Origin: Burkholderiales bacterium
Lineage (GTDB): Bacteria; Pseudomonadota; Gammaproteobacteria; Burkholderiales; Burkholderiaceae_C
Assembly (NCBI GenBank): GCA_947372465.1
Contig: CANBTT010000018.1
Location: 1-45,542 of the forward strand
Length of the DNA: 45,542 nt
Direction of reading: 5' to 3'
The position numbers and the translations under genes were made by a program. Position 1 is the first letter of the stretch, and every line of letters begins with the position of its first letter. Below the pieces are notes generated by a model that was not told where the DNA came from, did not search any database, and saw nothing but the letters and a program-made list of their open reading frames with translations. Of this stretch, positions 10,514-20,555 are shown piece after piece.

Positions 10514-12531
10514 GCTTGCACCTTCGGCCCAGGGCCCGCCACCGAGTTCAGATCCATGGCGTCGTCATTGCTTTGCATCGCCCCCATCTCTGACAACTCT
10601 TGCACCGCTTGAACAAACACTTGCGCGCGGTGCGCATAGTTGTTGAACATATCAAAACTTGAACACGCGGGCGACAAAATGACTGCATCTGCACTTTTTG
10701 CCGCGCGGCTTGCTTGCACCACAGCGTCTTGCATGGTTTGCGCACGCACTATGTTCACATTCACCGTCGAGAGCGCCTCTTGGATTTGCTGGGCATCTTT
10801 CCCAATCAAAATCACCGCTCTTGCAAAGCGGTTGATGGGTTGCACGAGTGGCGAAAAATCTTGCCCCTTGGCCTCCCCTCCCAAAATCAAGACCAACTTG
10901 CGATCGTGCCCCAATCCTTCCAAGGCCGCCACCGTTGCCCCCACATTGGTGCCCTTGCTGTCATCGATGTACTCGACACCCTCAATGATTTGAACCGATT
11001 GAATGCGATGCGGCTCACCCGTGTATTCTCTAAGGGCATACAACATGGGCGCCAATTTGGCCTGTGTGGTGCTGGCCAAAGCAAGCGCTGCAAGCGCATT
11101 GCTCGCGTTGTGCCGGCCAAAAATACGCAGGGCATCCACTGGCATCAAGCGTTGAATCTCCAACTCTTCCAGGGCTTGATTTTTCTTGATTTTGAGACCC
11201 GATTCAGGCAAAGCCCGAACCAACCAAGCCATGCCGTTGACTTGCTCAACGCCAAAATCTCCAGCGCGCACCGGCATCTCGTAGCCAAACTCCACCCAAA
11301 TCGGCGCAGCACTCGCTTTGCTTTTGGTCTTTGCACCCAACGCTTGCTTGACCTTTTCTTTTGCCGCAGGCACGAAGGCCATGACGCGCGGGTCTTCTCG
11401 GTTCAAAATGCGTTGTGTCTTTTCGCCAAAAATCGCAGCTTTGGCCTGGATGTAGTCCTCCATGTCGCTGTGCCAATCCAAGTGATCTTGGCTGATGTTC
11501 AAAATCGTGGCTGCCGTCGCTTCAAATTCGCTCACACCCTGGAGCTGAAAGCTTGACAACTCCAGCACCCAGGTTTGTGGCAAGTCGGGCAACCATGGAA
11601 AACGCTCTAAAAGTTGCTGCGCTCTGAGTTGCTCAAAAGGGATCACCACCTCTGTGGCCGAACCTGAAGCTGAAGCCAATGCCAATGCCGACGGTGCAGG
11701 CTCGGTCATGGATTGCCTCGCCTGCAAACTGGTCACATCACTCACCGCCCCCTGCTCCTCAAGCGGCTCCAATGGCACCTCGTCTTTGTCTTGCGTCAAC
11801 GCTTTAGGCACATCATCGCCATCGGCACCGATGTCGGTGTCGGTGTCGCCGTTTTCGCTGCCGATCTCACCCAGTTCTGGTCCAGTGGCTTCATGCAACT
11901 GTTTTTGCGACACCTCGTGAATGTCCTCATGCGCCACAAGCGCTTGCGCTTGCGCACTGCTTGGCGCAATCTGCGCCTCAAGCGCGGCCAAATCAAATGC
12001 GCGAAGTTGTTCAAGCATCTCGGGCTTCAAACAAGTCCTGAGCGTATCGAGCAGTGCGGGCCCAATATTGCCCGCAACGGCCACCGTCATGTGCGCGCGA
12101 CGCAGCAAAGCGGCCGTCAAAGAGGTGACCGTGGTCTTGCCATTGGTGCCGGTCACGGCCAACACATTTGGCGCGTACAGGCTTTTGAGTTTGAGCTCGT
12201 TCATGGCCAAGGCAAACAAGGTGAGCTCGGTGCCCACCGACAAACCCAAAGACTGCGCATGCGTCCAAAGATCTTTCACCACAGTCGGCGAAAGTCCAGG
12301 ACTCTTAAAGACCGCCTTGACGGGCACCGCGTTCAAAACACCCGCCTCAAACCCGCCACGAATGAATTGAACTTGGGGCATTTCAGCTTTGAGCGTTGCC
12401 AAATGGGGAGGCGTTTCACGGTCATCCACCACCCAGACGTTTGCACCACAAAACACACACCACCTGGCCATGGACAAGCCCGACTCGCCCAGTCCAAGAA
12501 TCAAGATGTTTTGATCTTTTAAGTTCAACAT
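10510..12531 (-). CDS. murD: UDP-N-acetylmuramoyl-L-alanine--D-glutamate ligase MurD with a large internal insertion
   Basis: Cytoplasmic Mur ligase adding D-Glu. At 673 residues it is far longer than E. coli MurD (438). The N-terminal domain starts [17 protein letters not shown], and the ATP P-loop GTNGKTT is at 128-134. GNIGPAL at 154-160 is followed in ordinary MurD within about 20 residues by VLELSSFQL; here that motif appears at about 322. The intervening stretch, roughly residues 172-316, is an insertion. Its core is acidic and low complexity (for example [12 protein letters not shown]) with an Ala/Ser-rich end. The rest of the enzyme continues normally: [37 protein letters not shown] and the C-terminal [11 protein letters not shown]. 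The reading frame is open throughout, so this is an in-frame expansion rather than decay. A second short Lys/Ala-rich expansion lies near residues 388-408. It overlaps ftsW by four bases. Confidence 0.96.
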   Translation of the reverse strand: MLNLKDQNILILGLGESGLSMARWCVFCGANVWVVDDRETPPHLATLKAEMPQVQFIRGGFEAGVLNAVPVKAVFKSPGLSPTVVKDLWTHAQSLGLSVGTELTLFALAMNELKLKSLYAPNVLAVTGTNGKTTVTSLTAALLRRAHMTVAVAGNIGPALLDTLRTCLKPEMLEQLRAFDLAALEAQIAPSSAQAQALVAHEDIHEVSQKQLHEATGPELGEIGSENGDTDTDIGADGDDVPKALTQDKDEVPLEPLEEQGAVSDVTSLQARQSMTEPAPSALALASASGSATEVVIPFEQLRAQQLLERFPWLPDLPQTWVLELSSFQLQGVSEFEATAATILNISQDHLDWHSDMEDYIQAKAAIFGEKTQRILNREDPRVMAFVPAAKEKVKQALGAKTKSKASAAPIWVEFGYEMPVRAGDFGVEQVNGMAWLVRALPESGLKIKKNQALEELEIQRLMPVDALRIFGRHNASNALAALALASTTQAKLAPMLYALREYTGEPHRIQSVQIIEGVEYIDDSKGTNVGATVAALEGLGHDRKLVLILGGEAKGQDFSPLVQPINRFARAVILIGKDAQQIQEALSTVNVNIVRAQTMQDAVVQASRAAKSADAVILSPACSSFDMFNNYAHRAQVFVQAVQELSEMGAMQSNDDAMDLNSVAGPGPKVQA

Positions 12532-12535
12532 GCCA

Positions 12536-13714
12536 TCAACGCAACTTCAATGTTGACAATCCCACCAAACACAAAAGCATCGTGATGATCCAAAACCGGA
12601 CCACCACTTGCGTTTCATGCCATCCACTTTTCTCAAAATGATGGTGCAAAGGTGCCATTTTGAAAATGCGCCGCCCCTCACCGTATTTTTTCTTCGAATA
12701 CTTAAAGTATGAAACCTGCAGCATCACCGAGAGCGCCTCCACCACGAAGATCCCGCCCATGATGGCCAAAACAATTTCTTGGCGCACGATCACGGCAATG
12801 GTGCCAAGCGCAGCCCCAAGGGCCAACGCACCCACATCACCCATGAACACTTGCGCCGGATGGGTGTTGAACCACAGAAAGGCAAGTCCTGCGCCCGCCA
12901 TCGCGGCGCAAAAGATCATGAGCTCACCCGAGCCCGGAATGTAGGGAAATATCAAGTACTTGGAATACACCGAGCTGCCGGTGACGTACGCAAACACACC
13001 CAAGGCAGACCCCACCATCACCACCGGCATGATCGCCAAGCCGTCCAAGCCATCGGTTAAATTCACGGCGTTGCTGGACCCCACAATCACCAGGTACGTG
13101 AGCACCACAAACCCAAGGATTCCCAAGGGGTAACTCACCTCCTTCATGAAAGGCACCATCAGGCCCGCTTTCGGGGGCAAGCTCAAATCAAAACCCGACC
13201 CAATCCAACTCCAAAAGAGCTCCATCACCTTCAAGTTGCTGCTCTCTGAAATGCTGAACACCAAATACAAAGCCGCCACCAAGCCAATGAGCGACTGCCA
13301 AAGGTACTTCTCTTTTGAAGGCATCCCTTCTGGATCCTTCCTCACGACTTTTCTCCAGTCATCCGCCCAGCCAATCGCACCAAAGCCAAAGGTGACCAAC
13401 ATCACGATCCAAACGAATCGATTTGACCAATCGGACCAAAGAATGGTGGAGACGGCAATGGCGATCAAAATCAACACGCCTCCCATCGTGGGCGTGCCAC
13501 TTTTGCTCAAATGCGTTTGCATGGCATAGTCTCGAATGGGCTGACCAATTTTGAGCGAGACCAGCCTTCTGATCACCCAAGGACCCGCCACCAAGCCAAT
13601 CAACAAGGCCGTGAGCGCGGCCATCACCGCTCGAAAGGTGATGTATTGAAAGACCCTGAAAAAACCCAAATCAGGTGACAAGGCCTGCAACCACTGTGCC
13701 AACATCAAGAGCAT
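12536..13714 (-). CDS. mraY: Phospho-N-acetylmuramoyl-pentapeptide-transferase MraY
   Basis: Integral membrane enzyme that transfers phospho-MurNAc-pentapeptide to undecaprenyl phosphate, forming lipid I. It is 392 residues with about ten hydrophobic segments. Catalytic-site signatures are the aspartates in WADDWRKV (118-119), [13 protein letters not shown] (Asp221, Asp224) and the histidine motif [13 protein letters not shown] near residues 355-367. KSGTPTMGG at 71-79 is also conserved. Its start overlaps the end of murF by ten bases, and four bases separate it from murD. Confidence 0.98.
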   Translation of the reverse strand: MLLMLAQWLQALSPDLGFFRVFQYITFRAVMAALTALLIGLVAGPWVIRRLVSLKIGQPIRDYAMQTHLSKSGTPTMGGVLILIAIAVSTILWSDWSNRFVWIVMLVTFGFGAIGWADDWRKVVRKDPEGMPSKEKYLWQSLIGLVAALYLVFSISESSNLKVMELFWSWIGSGFDLSLPPKAGLMVPFMKEVSYPLGILGFVVLTYLVIVGSSNAVNLTDGLDGLAIMPVVMVGSALGVFAYVTGSSVYSKYLIFPYIPGSGELMIFCAAMAGAGLAFLWFNTHPAQVFMGDVGALALGAALGTIAVIVRQEIVLAIMGGIFVVEALSVMLQVSYFKYSKKKYGEGRRIFKMAPLHHHFEKSGWHETQVVVRFWIITMLLCLVGLSTLKLR

Positions 13715-15222
13715 GAAATTTCCTCTTTCGCCAAATTTTGGGACAACACCGCTTGCACCACTCTTTCCATCTTCATGAACCTTGATCCTTTGACCAACAC
13801 ACTTTGAACATCCCTCAGTCGTTCGCGCAGGGCTTTGATCAAAGACTCAACATCCTCAAAATGCTCAGCCCGCTGATGTGCTGCTGAATGAGAACCAAAA
13901 GCATTCGCCGCATGAAGCGTCAACTCACCCAGGCACAAAACATGCTCAATGCCTTTCGCACAGGCATGGCGCCCCACTTCCTCGTGGAACACCACACCGT
14001 TTTCTCCAACCTCACCCATGTCCCCCAGCACCAGCACTCGAGGACCGTCTAAACGCGCCAAGAGATCGATGGCCGCAATGACCGAGTCGGGATTGGCGTT
14101 GTAAGAGTCATCGACCAATCCGACGGTGTGCTCGGTGTGCAAGCCGCTCAATGCGTCGCTCGTTTGTACACGCACTGCTTTGAAGTTGCTTCGTCCTTGA
14201 ACGGCAAGAAACTGCGCCAGTCCCCGCTGAATTTTGTCAATCGGCACACCAAGGCTCACAGCACAAGCAATGCTCGCCAAGGCATTGTGCACATTGTGCT
14301 CACCGGGCAAACTCAAACTGAAGGGCGTGTCTTGCCCCAAGACCCGCACCATCAAATGCCACTCAGCTTTGAGCCATTGACTGCTCAGCAGCAGCACCTC
14401 GGCCTCTTCGTTTCGACCAAAGCGGCAGACCTTTTGGCCTTGGCTCATCTCTGACCACAAAGCACTGTAATCACCGTCCATCGGGAACACGGCTACACCA
14501 CCTGCATCCAAGGCCTTGAACACCTGCGCATTTTCAATGGCCACGGCTTTCACGCTGCCCATGAATTCTTGGTGTTCACGCTGCGCGTTGTTGACCAAGG
14601 CGACTTGCGGCTGCACCCAAAGTGCGAGCTCATGGATCTCACCTGGGTGGTTCATGCCAAGCTCGAGCACCGCTGAGCGGTGTGTCTGGCGCATGCGCAG
14701 CAAGGTCAATGGCACACCCACGGCGTTGTTGAAGTTGCCCAGCGTTGCCAGACTTTTCTCACCCTGCCAAGCCTTCAAAATACAGGCCAACATTTGCGTG
14801 ACAGTGGTTTTCCCGTTGCTGCCTGTCACTGCGATGACGCCCAGCGCCAATTCGCGTCTCCAAGCAGCAGCGAGCACACCCAAGGCTTTTCCCGCATCCG
14901 TGACCTCAATGCCTGACCAGTTGGCCTCTTGCAATCCCCGCTCGCAAATGGCAGCCACTGCACCTGCACTTTTGGCTTGCAGCAAAAACGCGTTGGCATC
15001 AAACTTCTCACCCTTCAAGGCCACAAACAAATCCCCGGCTTTCAAGGTTCTGGAGTCTGTGTGCACACGAGCGAACTGCATGTCTTTGTCTTGCGCGCCC
15101 ACCCAATGTGCTTGCAAGCTCTCATCGGCTTTTAACCACGCCATGACTTGGCCTGCCCGCAATTGCATCGGTAAAGCAACACTGGCGTTGTCGATTGTGA
15201 GCGGCTGCGCATCAGTTGACAT
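13705..15222 (-). CDS. murF: UDP-MurNAc-tripeptide--D-alanyl-D-alanine ligase MurF
   Basis: Cytoplasmic Mur ligase that adds D-Ala-D-Ala made by Ddl, completing the pentapeptide. The start chosen is ATG at 15222 (MSTDAQPL), giving 505 residues. AAAGGAG lies six bases upstream, and the TTG two codons earlier would overlap that spacing. The P-loop GSNGKTT is at 134-140, preceded by [19 protein letters not shown] (UDP-binding domain). [15 protein letters not shown] and [10 protein letters not shown] are MurF-specific motifs. The E. coli enzyme has 452 residues; the additional length is dispersed. It overlaps murE by 11 bases and mraY by 10. Confidence 0.97.
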   Translation of the reverse strand: MSTDAQPLTIDNASVALPMQLRAGQVMAWLKADESLQAHWVGAQDKDMQFARVHTDSRTLKAGDLFVALKGEKFDANAFLLQAKSAGAVAAICERGLQEANWSGIEVTDAGKALGVLAAAWRRELALGVIAVTGSNGKTTVTQMLACILKAWQGEKSLATLGNFNNAVGVPLTLLRMRQTHRSAVLELGMNHPGEIHELALWVQPQVALVNNAQREHQEFMGSVKAVAIENAQVFKALDAGGVAVFPMDGDYSALWSEMSQGQKVCRFGRNEEAEVLLLSSQWLKAEWHLMVRVLGQDTPFSLSLPGEHNVHNALASIACAVSLGVPIDKIQRGLAQFLAVQGRSNFKAVRVQTSDALSGLHTEHTVGLVDDSYNANPDSVIAAIDLLARLDGPRVLVLGDMGEVGENGVVFHEEVGRHACAKGIEHVLCLGELTLHAANAFGSHSAAHQRAEHFEDVESLIKALRERLRDVQSVLVKGSRFMKMERVVQAVLSQNLAKEEISCS

Positions 15223-16849
15223 GTGCAACTCCTTTGGATGCGGCTTGGCTTCTCTTTTTCAAGGATTCAAGCGCGATGCTTTGATCTGAAAACGCGCGCC
15301 TAATCCCTTTGATCTCTTGGTAGTTTTCATGCCCCTTGCCAGCAATTAAAATCACATCCTTGCTCGATGCACCTTCTATCGCTTGCCCAATCGCCGCGGA
15401 CCGATCAACTTGAACCATCGCCACGGGCTTCTTTTTAAAACCCTCTTGGATCTGGGCAATGATGCTCAAAGGATCCTCGCTGCGAGGGTTGTCTGAGGTC
15501 AGCAGCACACGATCGGCCAAGGCCTCCACTTTTGCACCCATCAAAGCGCGCTTGCTTGGGTCTCGATCGCCACCACAACCCATCACACACCACAACTGTC
15601 CACCCAACTCTTGTGTGAGGGCCTTCAAAGACAGGAGTGCCTTTTCAATCGCATCCGGTGTGTGCGCATAATCGATCACCACCACGGGCGCGTTTGCAAG
15701 CGCGAAGGTCTGCATGCGCCCTGGCGCTGCCGTGAGGGAGGCACACGCTTGCAAGGCGGCCTCAATGGGATGCCCTAGCGCAATCAAACTGCCAATCACC
15801 GCCAACAAGTTGCTCACATTGAAATGCCCAAGCACGCCCAAAACAAAGGCATGGGCGCGCCCCTGGTACACCACATCAAAGGACAAGGCGGTTTGAGCCA
15901 AGGTGTCACCCTGGGCTTCTTTTTTTACAACCACCTGTTGGATATTTTTCGCGCTGAGGTCTGCGTCCTTTTGGCGCTCGATCTCGCAGCTGTAACCCAG
16001 CACATCTCTTTGGCCCGCTTTGAGCCTTGCGTACAACAACTGGCCTTTTGCATCGTCCAAATTGATCACACTGATCTTTGGACACAGGCCATCAAACAAG
16101 ATCTCTTTGGCCGCCCAGTATGCATCCATATTGGGGTGATGGTCCAAATGGTCCTGTGTGAAATTGGTGAACACCGCGACTTCAATGCGGGTGCCCGCCA
16201 TGCGCCCCTCTTGCAAACCAATCGAGGAGGCCTCCATGCACAGGTGTGTGACCCCTTGATCGGCCCAGGCTCGCAATTGCTTTTGAAGCGCCACGGCTTC
16301 CATCGTTGTGAGGGGCGATGAAGCGCCATTGAAGGACAGCTTGGCTTGCATCGATTGCTGGCTGAAGTCGAACACCCCTTGACCCAAGGTGCCTGCCATG
16401 GCGCACTTGCACCCCAGTTGAGCCAAGGCTTGGGTCAACCACCATGCACAGGTGGTTTTGCCATTCGTGCCCGTGATGGCCGAGACCTTGACCTCTTCAC
16501 TCGGGCGCTCATAGTAAACGCTTGCAATGGGGCCTCGCTCGGCTTTCAAATGGGGGTAAAAGGCCACGCGTGGGTCCTCGCCCCAAGCGCTCGTCAACAG
16601 GGCCCTGTTGGACTCTGCCTCTTCATCGCCTTGAACCAAGCAAGCACGCGCACCCTTGTCCAAAACGAACTGGATGTGCTCGCGTGCGTCGTGTGTCTTG
16701 CCTGCATAAGCCATGAACACATCGCCCTCTTGGACCTGACGGCTATCGGTCTGCAAGGGCGCTTTTGCGCTCAGCTCAGAAGCCAAGCCCCTCATAGAGA
16801 TCTCTTCAAGCCAAAGCTTGACGTCCATGGGGCTATTGAGTCTTTTCAT
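15212..16849 (-). CDS. murE: UDP-MurNAc-L-Ala-D-Glu--2,6-diaminopimelate ligase MurE
   Basis: Cytoplasmic Mur ligase adding the third stem-peptide residue. The protein is 545 residues from the ATG at 16849, whose A is also the last base of the ftsI stop (TGATG). The P-loop GTNGKTT is at 127-133, and LQTDSRQVQEGDVFMAY marks the UDP-binding domain. The DNPR signature at 453-456 (LTSDNPRSEDP) is the one associated with meso-diaminopimelate specificity rather than lysine. That agrees with dapF elsewhere in this window. GKGHENYQE near the C terminus is conserved in MurE. E. coli MurE has 495 residues; a modest insertion lies around residues 285-320. Confidence 0.97.
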   Translation of the reverse strand: MKRLNSPMDVKLWLEEISMRGLASELSAKAPLQTDSRQVQEGDVFMAYAGKTHDAREHIQFVLDKGARACLVQGDEEAESNRALLTSAWGEDPRVAFYPHLKAERGPIASVYYERPSEEVKVSAITGTNGKTTCAWWLTQALAQLGCKCAMAGTLGQGVFDFSQQSMQAKLSFNGASSPLTTMEAVALQKQLRAWADQGVTHLCMEASSIGLQEGRMAGTRIEVAVFTNFTQDHLDHHPNMDAYWAAKEILFDGLCPKISVINLDDAKGQLLYARLKAGQRDVLGYSCEIERQKDADLSAKNIQQVVVKKEAQGDTLAQTALSFDVVYQGRAHAFVLGVLGHFNVSNLLAVIGSLIALGHPIEAALQACASLTAAPGRMQTFALANAPVVVIDYAHTPDAIEKALLSLKALTQELGGQLWCVMGCGGDRDPSKRALMGAKVEALADRVLLTSDNPRSEDPLSIIAQIQEGFKKKPVAMVQVDRSAAIGQAIEGASSKDVILIAGKGHENYQEIKGIRRAFSDQSIALESLKKRSQAASKGVAHVN

Positions 16850-18585
16850 CAAAAAGACTCCACCTCTGCTTTGGCCACCACTTGGGGCTTGACAGACATA
16901 TCGGGTTGAATGCCCATCACCCGCAAGGTTTGTTGCACCGTTTGGCTGAACACGGGTGCGGCCACATCACCGCCAAAATAGCGACCATTGGTGGGCTCAT
17001 CGATCATGACCGCCACCACAATCCGAGGCTTCTCGATGGGTGCAATGCCTACAAAAAAGCCCCTGTATTTGTGACCCGCATAACCCGCACCTTCAACTTT
17101 GTGCGCGGTACCCGTTTTGCCACCCACCGAGTAACCCATGGTCTGCGCTTTGGGGGCCGTGCCACCCGGTCCAGCGACCATGTGCAGCATGCTTCGGATT
17201 TCGCTCGAGTATTGAGCCCCAATGACTTTGACACCCTCGACCCGCTCGTCTTTTTTCAACAAGGAGACAGGGATGAGTTGTCCCTCTCTAGCAAAGATGG
17301 TGTATGCATGCGCCAACTGAAACAGACTCACCGACAAACCATAGCCGTAGGACATGGTGGCTTGCTCAATGGGGCGCCACGTTTTGTAGGCCCGCAACTT
17401 CCCACTCACAGCACCCGGAAAAGGCACCTGTGGCTTTTGGCCAAAGCCGACTTGCGTAAAAATCTCCCACAAGTCCTTGGGTTGCATTTGGAGTGAAATT
17501 TTGACGGTTCCAATGTTGCTGGATTTTTGAATCACCTCGTTGACACTGATCGCGCCGTGCGCTGAGGAGTCGCTGATGGTGTGTCCGTACAAGTTGTACT
17601 TGCCACCCCCCGTTTGAATGATGGTCTCAGGATGCACGATACCGCGCTCCAAGGCCAAACCGACGACGAAAGGCTTCATGGTGGAGCCGGGCTCAAACGT
17701 ATCGGTCAAGGCCCTGTTTCTGAGTTGTCCACCGCTCAAATTGACCCGGTTGTTGGGTACAAAGCTTGGGTAATTTCCAAGGGCCAAGACCTCGCCCGTG
17801 TTCACATCCAAGACCACCACACTGCCTGCACTCGCCTTGTTGTCAATCACCGCTTCTTTGAGCTTTTGGTAGGCAAAGTACTGAATCTTGCTGTCAATGC
17901 TCAGCTGCAGATCTTGTCCATCCACCGGCGCTCTGATCTCGCCCATGTCCTCCACCGCTTGGCCCAAACGGTTGTTGATCACGCGCCTGGAGCCATTTCT
18001 TCCCGTCAACTCTTTTTCAAAGGTGAGCTCCACACCTTCTTGGCCCTCATTTTCAATGTTGGTGAATCCCACAACATGAGCGACCGCCTCACCTTCTGGG
18101 TAAATGCGTTTGTATTCCTTGCGCACCCCAACACCTTTGATTTTTAAATCTCTGACGCGTTGTTCAACCGCGTCGTCCACCATTCTTTTGAGCCAAACAA
18201 AGCCTTTTTCTTCATTTTTGATTTTTGCTTGCAACTCTGCAAGCGGCATGTCGACCGCCTTGGCCAAGGCTTTTATTTTGTTGGGATCGCGATCAATTTC
18301 CTCGGGACTTGCAAAGATGCTGGGCATGGAAACGCTGGAGGCCAAAATGGCACCATTGCGATCCAAAATCTTGCCTCGATCTGCGGGGATGTCCACCGAG
18401 CGGACAAATCGCACCGTGCCTTGACGCTTAAAGAATGCGTTGTCGATGACTTGCACGTAAGCGGCTCGAACCACCAAGCCCAAAAACCCAAGCGCAATGG
18501 CGGCCACTATGAACTGGCTTCGCCAGATGGGCGTCTTGCTCGCAAGCAAGGGGCTGGACGTGTACTGAACGCTTCGTCTGCTCAT
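16849..18585 (-). CDS. ftsI: Septal peptidoglycan transpeptidase FtsI (PBP3)
   Basis: Class B penicillin-binding protein that cross-links septal peptidoglycan with FtsW. It is 578 residues. A basic N terminus is followed by one membrane segment at about 24-43. The pedestal domain starts near FFKRQGTVRFVRSVDIPADRG. Active-site motifs are all present: STMK at 301-304 (nucleophile Ser301), SSN at 355-357 and KTG at 490-492. The C terminus is close to the family length (E. coli 588). It overlaps ftsL by four bases upstream and murE by one base downstream. Nothing suggests altered beta-lactam binding motifs. Confidence 0.98.
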   Translation of the reverse strand: MSRRSVQYTSSPLLASKTPIWRSQFIVAAIALGFLGLVVRAAYVQVIDNAFFKRQGTVRFVRSVDIPADRGKILDRNGAILASSVSMPSIFASPEEIDRDPNKIKALAKAVDMPLAELQAKIKNEEKGFVWLKRMVDDAVEQRVRDLKIKGVGVRKEYKRIYPEGEAVAHVVGFTNIENEGQEGVELTFEKELTGRNGSRRVINNRLGQAVEDMGEIRAPVDGQDLQLSIDSKIQYFAYQKLKEAVIDNKASAGSVVVLDVNTGEVLALGNYPSFVPNNRVNLSGGQLRNRALTDTFEPGSTMKPFVVGLALERGIVHPETIIQTGGGKYNLYGHTISDSSAHGAISVNEVIQKSSNIGTVKISLQMQPKDLWEIFTQVGFGQKPQVPFPGAVSGKLRAYKTWRPIEQATMSYGYGLSVSLFQLAHAYTIFAREGQLIPVSLLKKDERVEGVKVIGAQYSSEIRSMLHMVAGPGGTAPKAQTMGYSVGGKTGTAHKVEGAGYAGHKYRGFFVGIAPIEKPRIVVAVMIDEPTNGRYFGGDVAAPVFSQTVQQTLRVMGIQPDMSVKPQVVAKAEVESF

Positions 18586-18977
18586 GGCGTTGAAGCTCCT
18601 GCAATCTTTTGCGAAGGCGCGCTGAGATTCGCGTCTCCTTTGCTTTGAATGGTGTTGCCCTCATGGGCTCGCATGTCCAATTTGGCCTCTTGCACTTTGA
18701 CATCTTGCACGGCCACGGGGTTCAACACATACTGCGTGATGGCGGGTGTCACACTTTTCATGTGCAACTGCTCCTTGGCCACTTTTTCCACTCGAAGTGA
18801 AGTCCCTTGTGAGCGCCGCTCGACCTCCAAGCGCTCTTTTTCCAAATCGATCTTCCTGGCCTCTGAACGCGCGTGATCAAACTCGGTGTACAAACGCCTT
18901 GAATCGTATTGCGTGCGGACCAAGTAAAAGGCTGTGAACATCACCATCGCTAAAATCAAAACGTTCAAACGCGTCAT
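18582..18977 (-). CDS. ftsL: Cell division protein FtsL
   Basis: Small bitopic divisome protein that forms a coiled-coil complex with FtsB and FtsQ and activates FtsWI. It is 131 residues. A membrane segment lies at about 4-20 ([17 protein letters not shown]). A charged coiled-coil-prone helix rich in Glu, Arg and Lys runs from about 25 to 75. A flexible tail of about 50 residues follows, longer than in E. coli (121 total). Primary sequence conservation in FtsL is low, so the call rests on topology and position between rsmH and ftsI with four-base overlaps on both sides. Confidence 0.95.
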   Translation of the reverse strand: MTRLNVLILAMVMFTAFYLVRTQYDSRRLYTEFDHARSEARKIDLEKERLEVERRSQGTSLRVEKVAKEQLHMKSVTPAITQYVLNPVAVQDVKVQEAKLDMRAHEGNTIQSKGDANLSAPSQKIAGASTP

Positions 18978-19906
18978 GGCGAGACCTCCGCACTTGAACC
19001 CAGTCGTTGAGCGACACGCATGATGGCGCTGCGGCTTCTTGGGTTTTTGAAAATCTCCTCTTCTGAGGGCTTGACGCGAGCAACGCTTTTGAGGGCCATC
19101 TCTTGAGGACGCGCAAAAGGAGCACGTCGATCAAACTGCTCCTTTGAGTGCTTGGCAATGAATTGCTTCACTATCCTGTCCTCCAAAGAATGAAAACTGA
19201 TGACCACCAAATGACCCCCGGGTTGAAGCACGTCTAAACTGGCCGCTAGCGCTTGTTGCAACTCTTCAAGCTCACGATTGATGAAAATCCGAAAAGCCTG
19301 AAATGTGCGCGTTGCAGGGTCCTGGCCCGACTCGCGGGTTTTGACCGCGCCAGCCACGAGTTGGGCCAATTCTGTGGTGGTTTGAGGAACGCCGCGTTCT
19401 TGTCGGCGAGCAACAATCGCCTTTGCAATCGATAAAGCAAACCGTTCTTCTCCATATTCTTTTATGACCTCTTTGATTTCTTGTTCATCTGCCCTTGCCA
19501 ACCAGTCCTTCACCGACTCGCCTGAGCTTGGATCCATGCGCATGTCCAAGGGGCCAGAGGCCCGAAAGGAGAACCCTCTGGCGGGGTTGTCGATCTGAGG
19601 GGAGCTGATACCGAGGTCCATCAAAACCCCCGCCGCACTTTGTCTGGGCAAGTCGGCGATGTGCGTAAAACCTTGGTGACGTATGCTGAAGCGCTGGTCT
19701 TGAAGCGCTTGCGCGGCCTTCACCGCCTCCGGATCTTTGTCGAAGGCGATGAGTTGACCCTGTGGGTGAAGTTGGTTCAAGATCCCTCTTGAATGCCCGC
19801 CGCGACCAAAGGTTGCATCGACATAACAACCCGGCCCACTTTGAACCATCGCGTTGACGGCCTCTTGCAGTAAAACCGTGGTGTGCGTCCATTCTGTGTC
19901 TTCCAT
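18974..19906 (-). CDS. rsmH: 16S rRNA (cytosine1402-N4)-methyltransferase RsmH (MraW)
   Basis: SAM-dependent methyltransferase that N4-methylates C1402 in the decoding centre of 16S rRNA. It is 310 residues, like E. coli (313). The N terminus [16 protein letters not shown] and the SAM-binding [14 protein letters not shown] segment are typical. [20 protein letters not shown] and the C-terminal [18 protein letters not shown] are strong RsmH signatures. It starts six bases after the mraZ stop and overlaps ftsL by four. Being second in the cluster is the standard place for this gene. Confidence 0.98.
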   Translation of the reverse strand: MEDTEWTHTTVLLQEAVNAMVQSGPGCYVDATFGRGGHSRGILNQLHPQGQLIAFDKDPEAVKAAQALQDQRFSIRHQGFTHIADLPRQSAAGVLMDLGISSPQIDNPARGFSFRASGPLDMRMDPSSGESVKDWLARADEQEIKEVIKEYGEERFALSIAKAIVARRQERGVPQTTTELAQLVAGAVKTRESGQDPATRTFQAFRIFINRELEELQQALAASLDVLQPGGHLVVISFHSLEDRIVKQFIAKHSKEQFDRRAPFARPQEMALKSVARVKPSEEEIFKNPRSRSAIMRVAQRLGSSAEVSP

Positions 19907-19912
19907 TTTTCT

Positions 19913-20341
19913 TCAGAATGAAAATTCTTTGAACACATCGGGCATGTCTTTTTGCATCTCAAGCGCCTCTTGCGTTTCGTAGGCCGCTTTGTCCCAAATT
20001 TCAAAATGGTTGCCCATGCCAAGCAGCATGATTTCTTTTTGCAAATTCGCTGCTGCCCTGAGCTCAGGCGACAAAAGCACCCGTGCGGTGCCATCCATGT
20101 CGACATCCATGGCGTTGCCAAGCAAAATTCTCTTCCACCACTGTGCACTCATGGGCAGTTGCGCAATGCGTTGCCGAAAGAGCTCCCACTCGGGGCGCTC
20201 AAACATCATCAAGCAGCCATGGGGGTGCCTTGTGATGGTCAATTGACCCTTTGCATTTGCCAGCAAAACGTCCCTGTGCCTTGTCGGAACAGACAGGCGA
20301 CCTTTGCCGTCAAGCGTTAATGAAGAAGCACCTTGAAACAC
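19913..20341 (-). CDS. mraZ: Transcriptional regulator MraZ
   Basis: DNA-binding regulator that heads the dcw cluster and represses its own promoter in E. coli. The start chosen is GTG at 20341, which gives 142 residues and begins (V)FQGASSLTLDGKGRLSVP, aligning with the E. coli N terminus MFRGATLVNLDSKGRLSVP. AAGGAT lies seven bases upstream. The longer open frame (from 20404) would add 21 residues not found in the family. Two SpoVT/AbrB-like repeats are visible, one containing DGKGRLSVPTRHRD and the second MDGTARVLLSPELR. The likely operator is the four-repeat box at 20401-20435. rsmH follows after six bases. Confidence 0.95.
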   Translation of the reverse strand: MFQGASSLTLDGKGRLSVPTRHRDVLLANAKGQLTITRHPHGCLMMFERPEWELFRQRIAQLPMSAQWWKRILLGNAMDVDMDGTARVLLSPELRAAANLQKEIMLLGMGNHFEIWDKAAYETQEALEMQKDMPDVFKEFSF

Positions 20342-20400
20342 AAAAAATATCCTTGATAACGAGCACGCGTGGGCATGCAAAAAGCAGCGGTCAAAAGATT

Positions 20401-20435
20401 GCACTTTTTACCACTTTTTTGCACTTAATTGCACT
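20401..20435 (-). promoter_or_regulatory. Putative MraZ box: four AGTG(C/G) direct repeats with 10-bp period
   Basis: On the minus strand AGTGC, AGTGC, AGTGG and AGTGC occur with an exact 10-bp period at 20435-20431, 20425-20421, 20415-20411 and 20405-20401, about 60-95 bases upstream of the mraZ start. Known MraZ operators are several short G-rich or AAAGTG-type repeats at 10-bp spacing upstream of mraZ. The repeats here match that arrangement, so they are probably the autoregulatory site. The distal repeat overlaps the candidate -10 element. Confidence 0.75.
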
Positions 20436-20460
20436 GTATCAGGATTTTTGCGTTGTGCAA
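20433..20460 (-). promoter_or_regulatory. Candidate dcw (mraZ) promoter
   Basis: On the minus strand TTGCAC (20460-20455) and TACAGT (20438-20433) are separated by 16 bases and resemble a sigma-70 promoter (four of six matches in each hexamer). The -10 overlaps the first MraZ-box repeat, which would explain repression by occlusion. This is a pattern match only. Confidence 0.45.
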
Positions 20461-20485
20461 CCTCCAGAGCCAAGTTTTTTCAATG

Positions 20486-20555
20486 AAATCAATGACTTAG
20501 GAGCCATTTGGAGATTATTTTTAAGGCAATTATTGTAAAAAATCAAAGACTTAGG
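20486..20555. repeat. Pair of 16-bp direct repeats upstream of the mraZ promoter
   Basis: AAATCAATGACTTAGG (20486-20501) recurs as AAATCAAAGACTTAGG (20540-20555), one mismatch in 16, start-to-start 54 bp. Both copies lie 50-120 bases upstream of the MraZ box in a T-rich non-coding stretch. The arrangement suggests a pair of protein-binding sites, but I do not recognise the factor. Confidence 0.55.

Noticed and set aside
11713..12522. Plus-strand open frame of 269 codons
   Set aside because: It is antisense to murD and is explained by murD codon bias; no ribosome-binding site.
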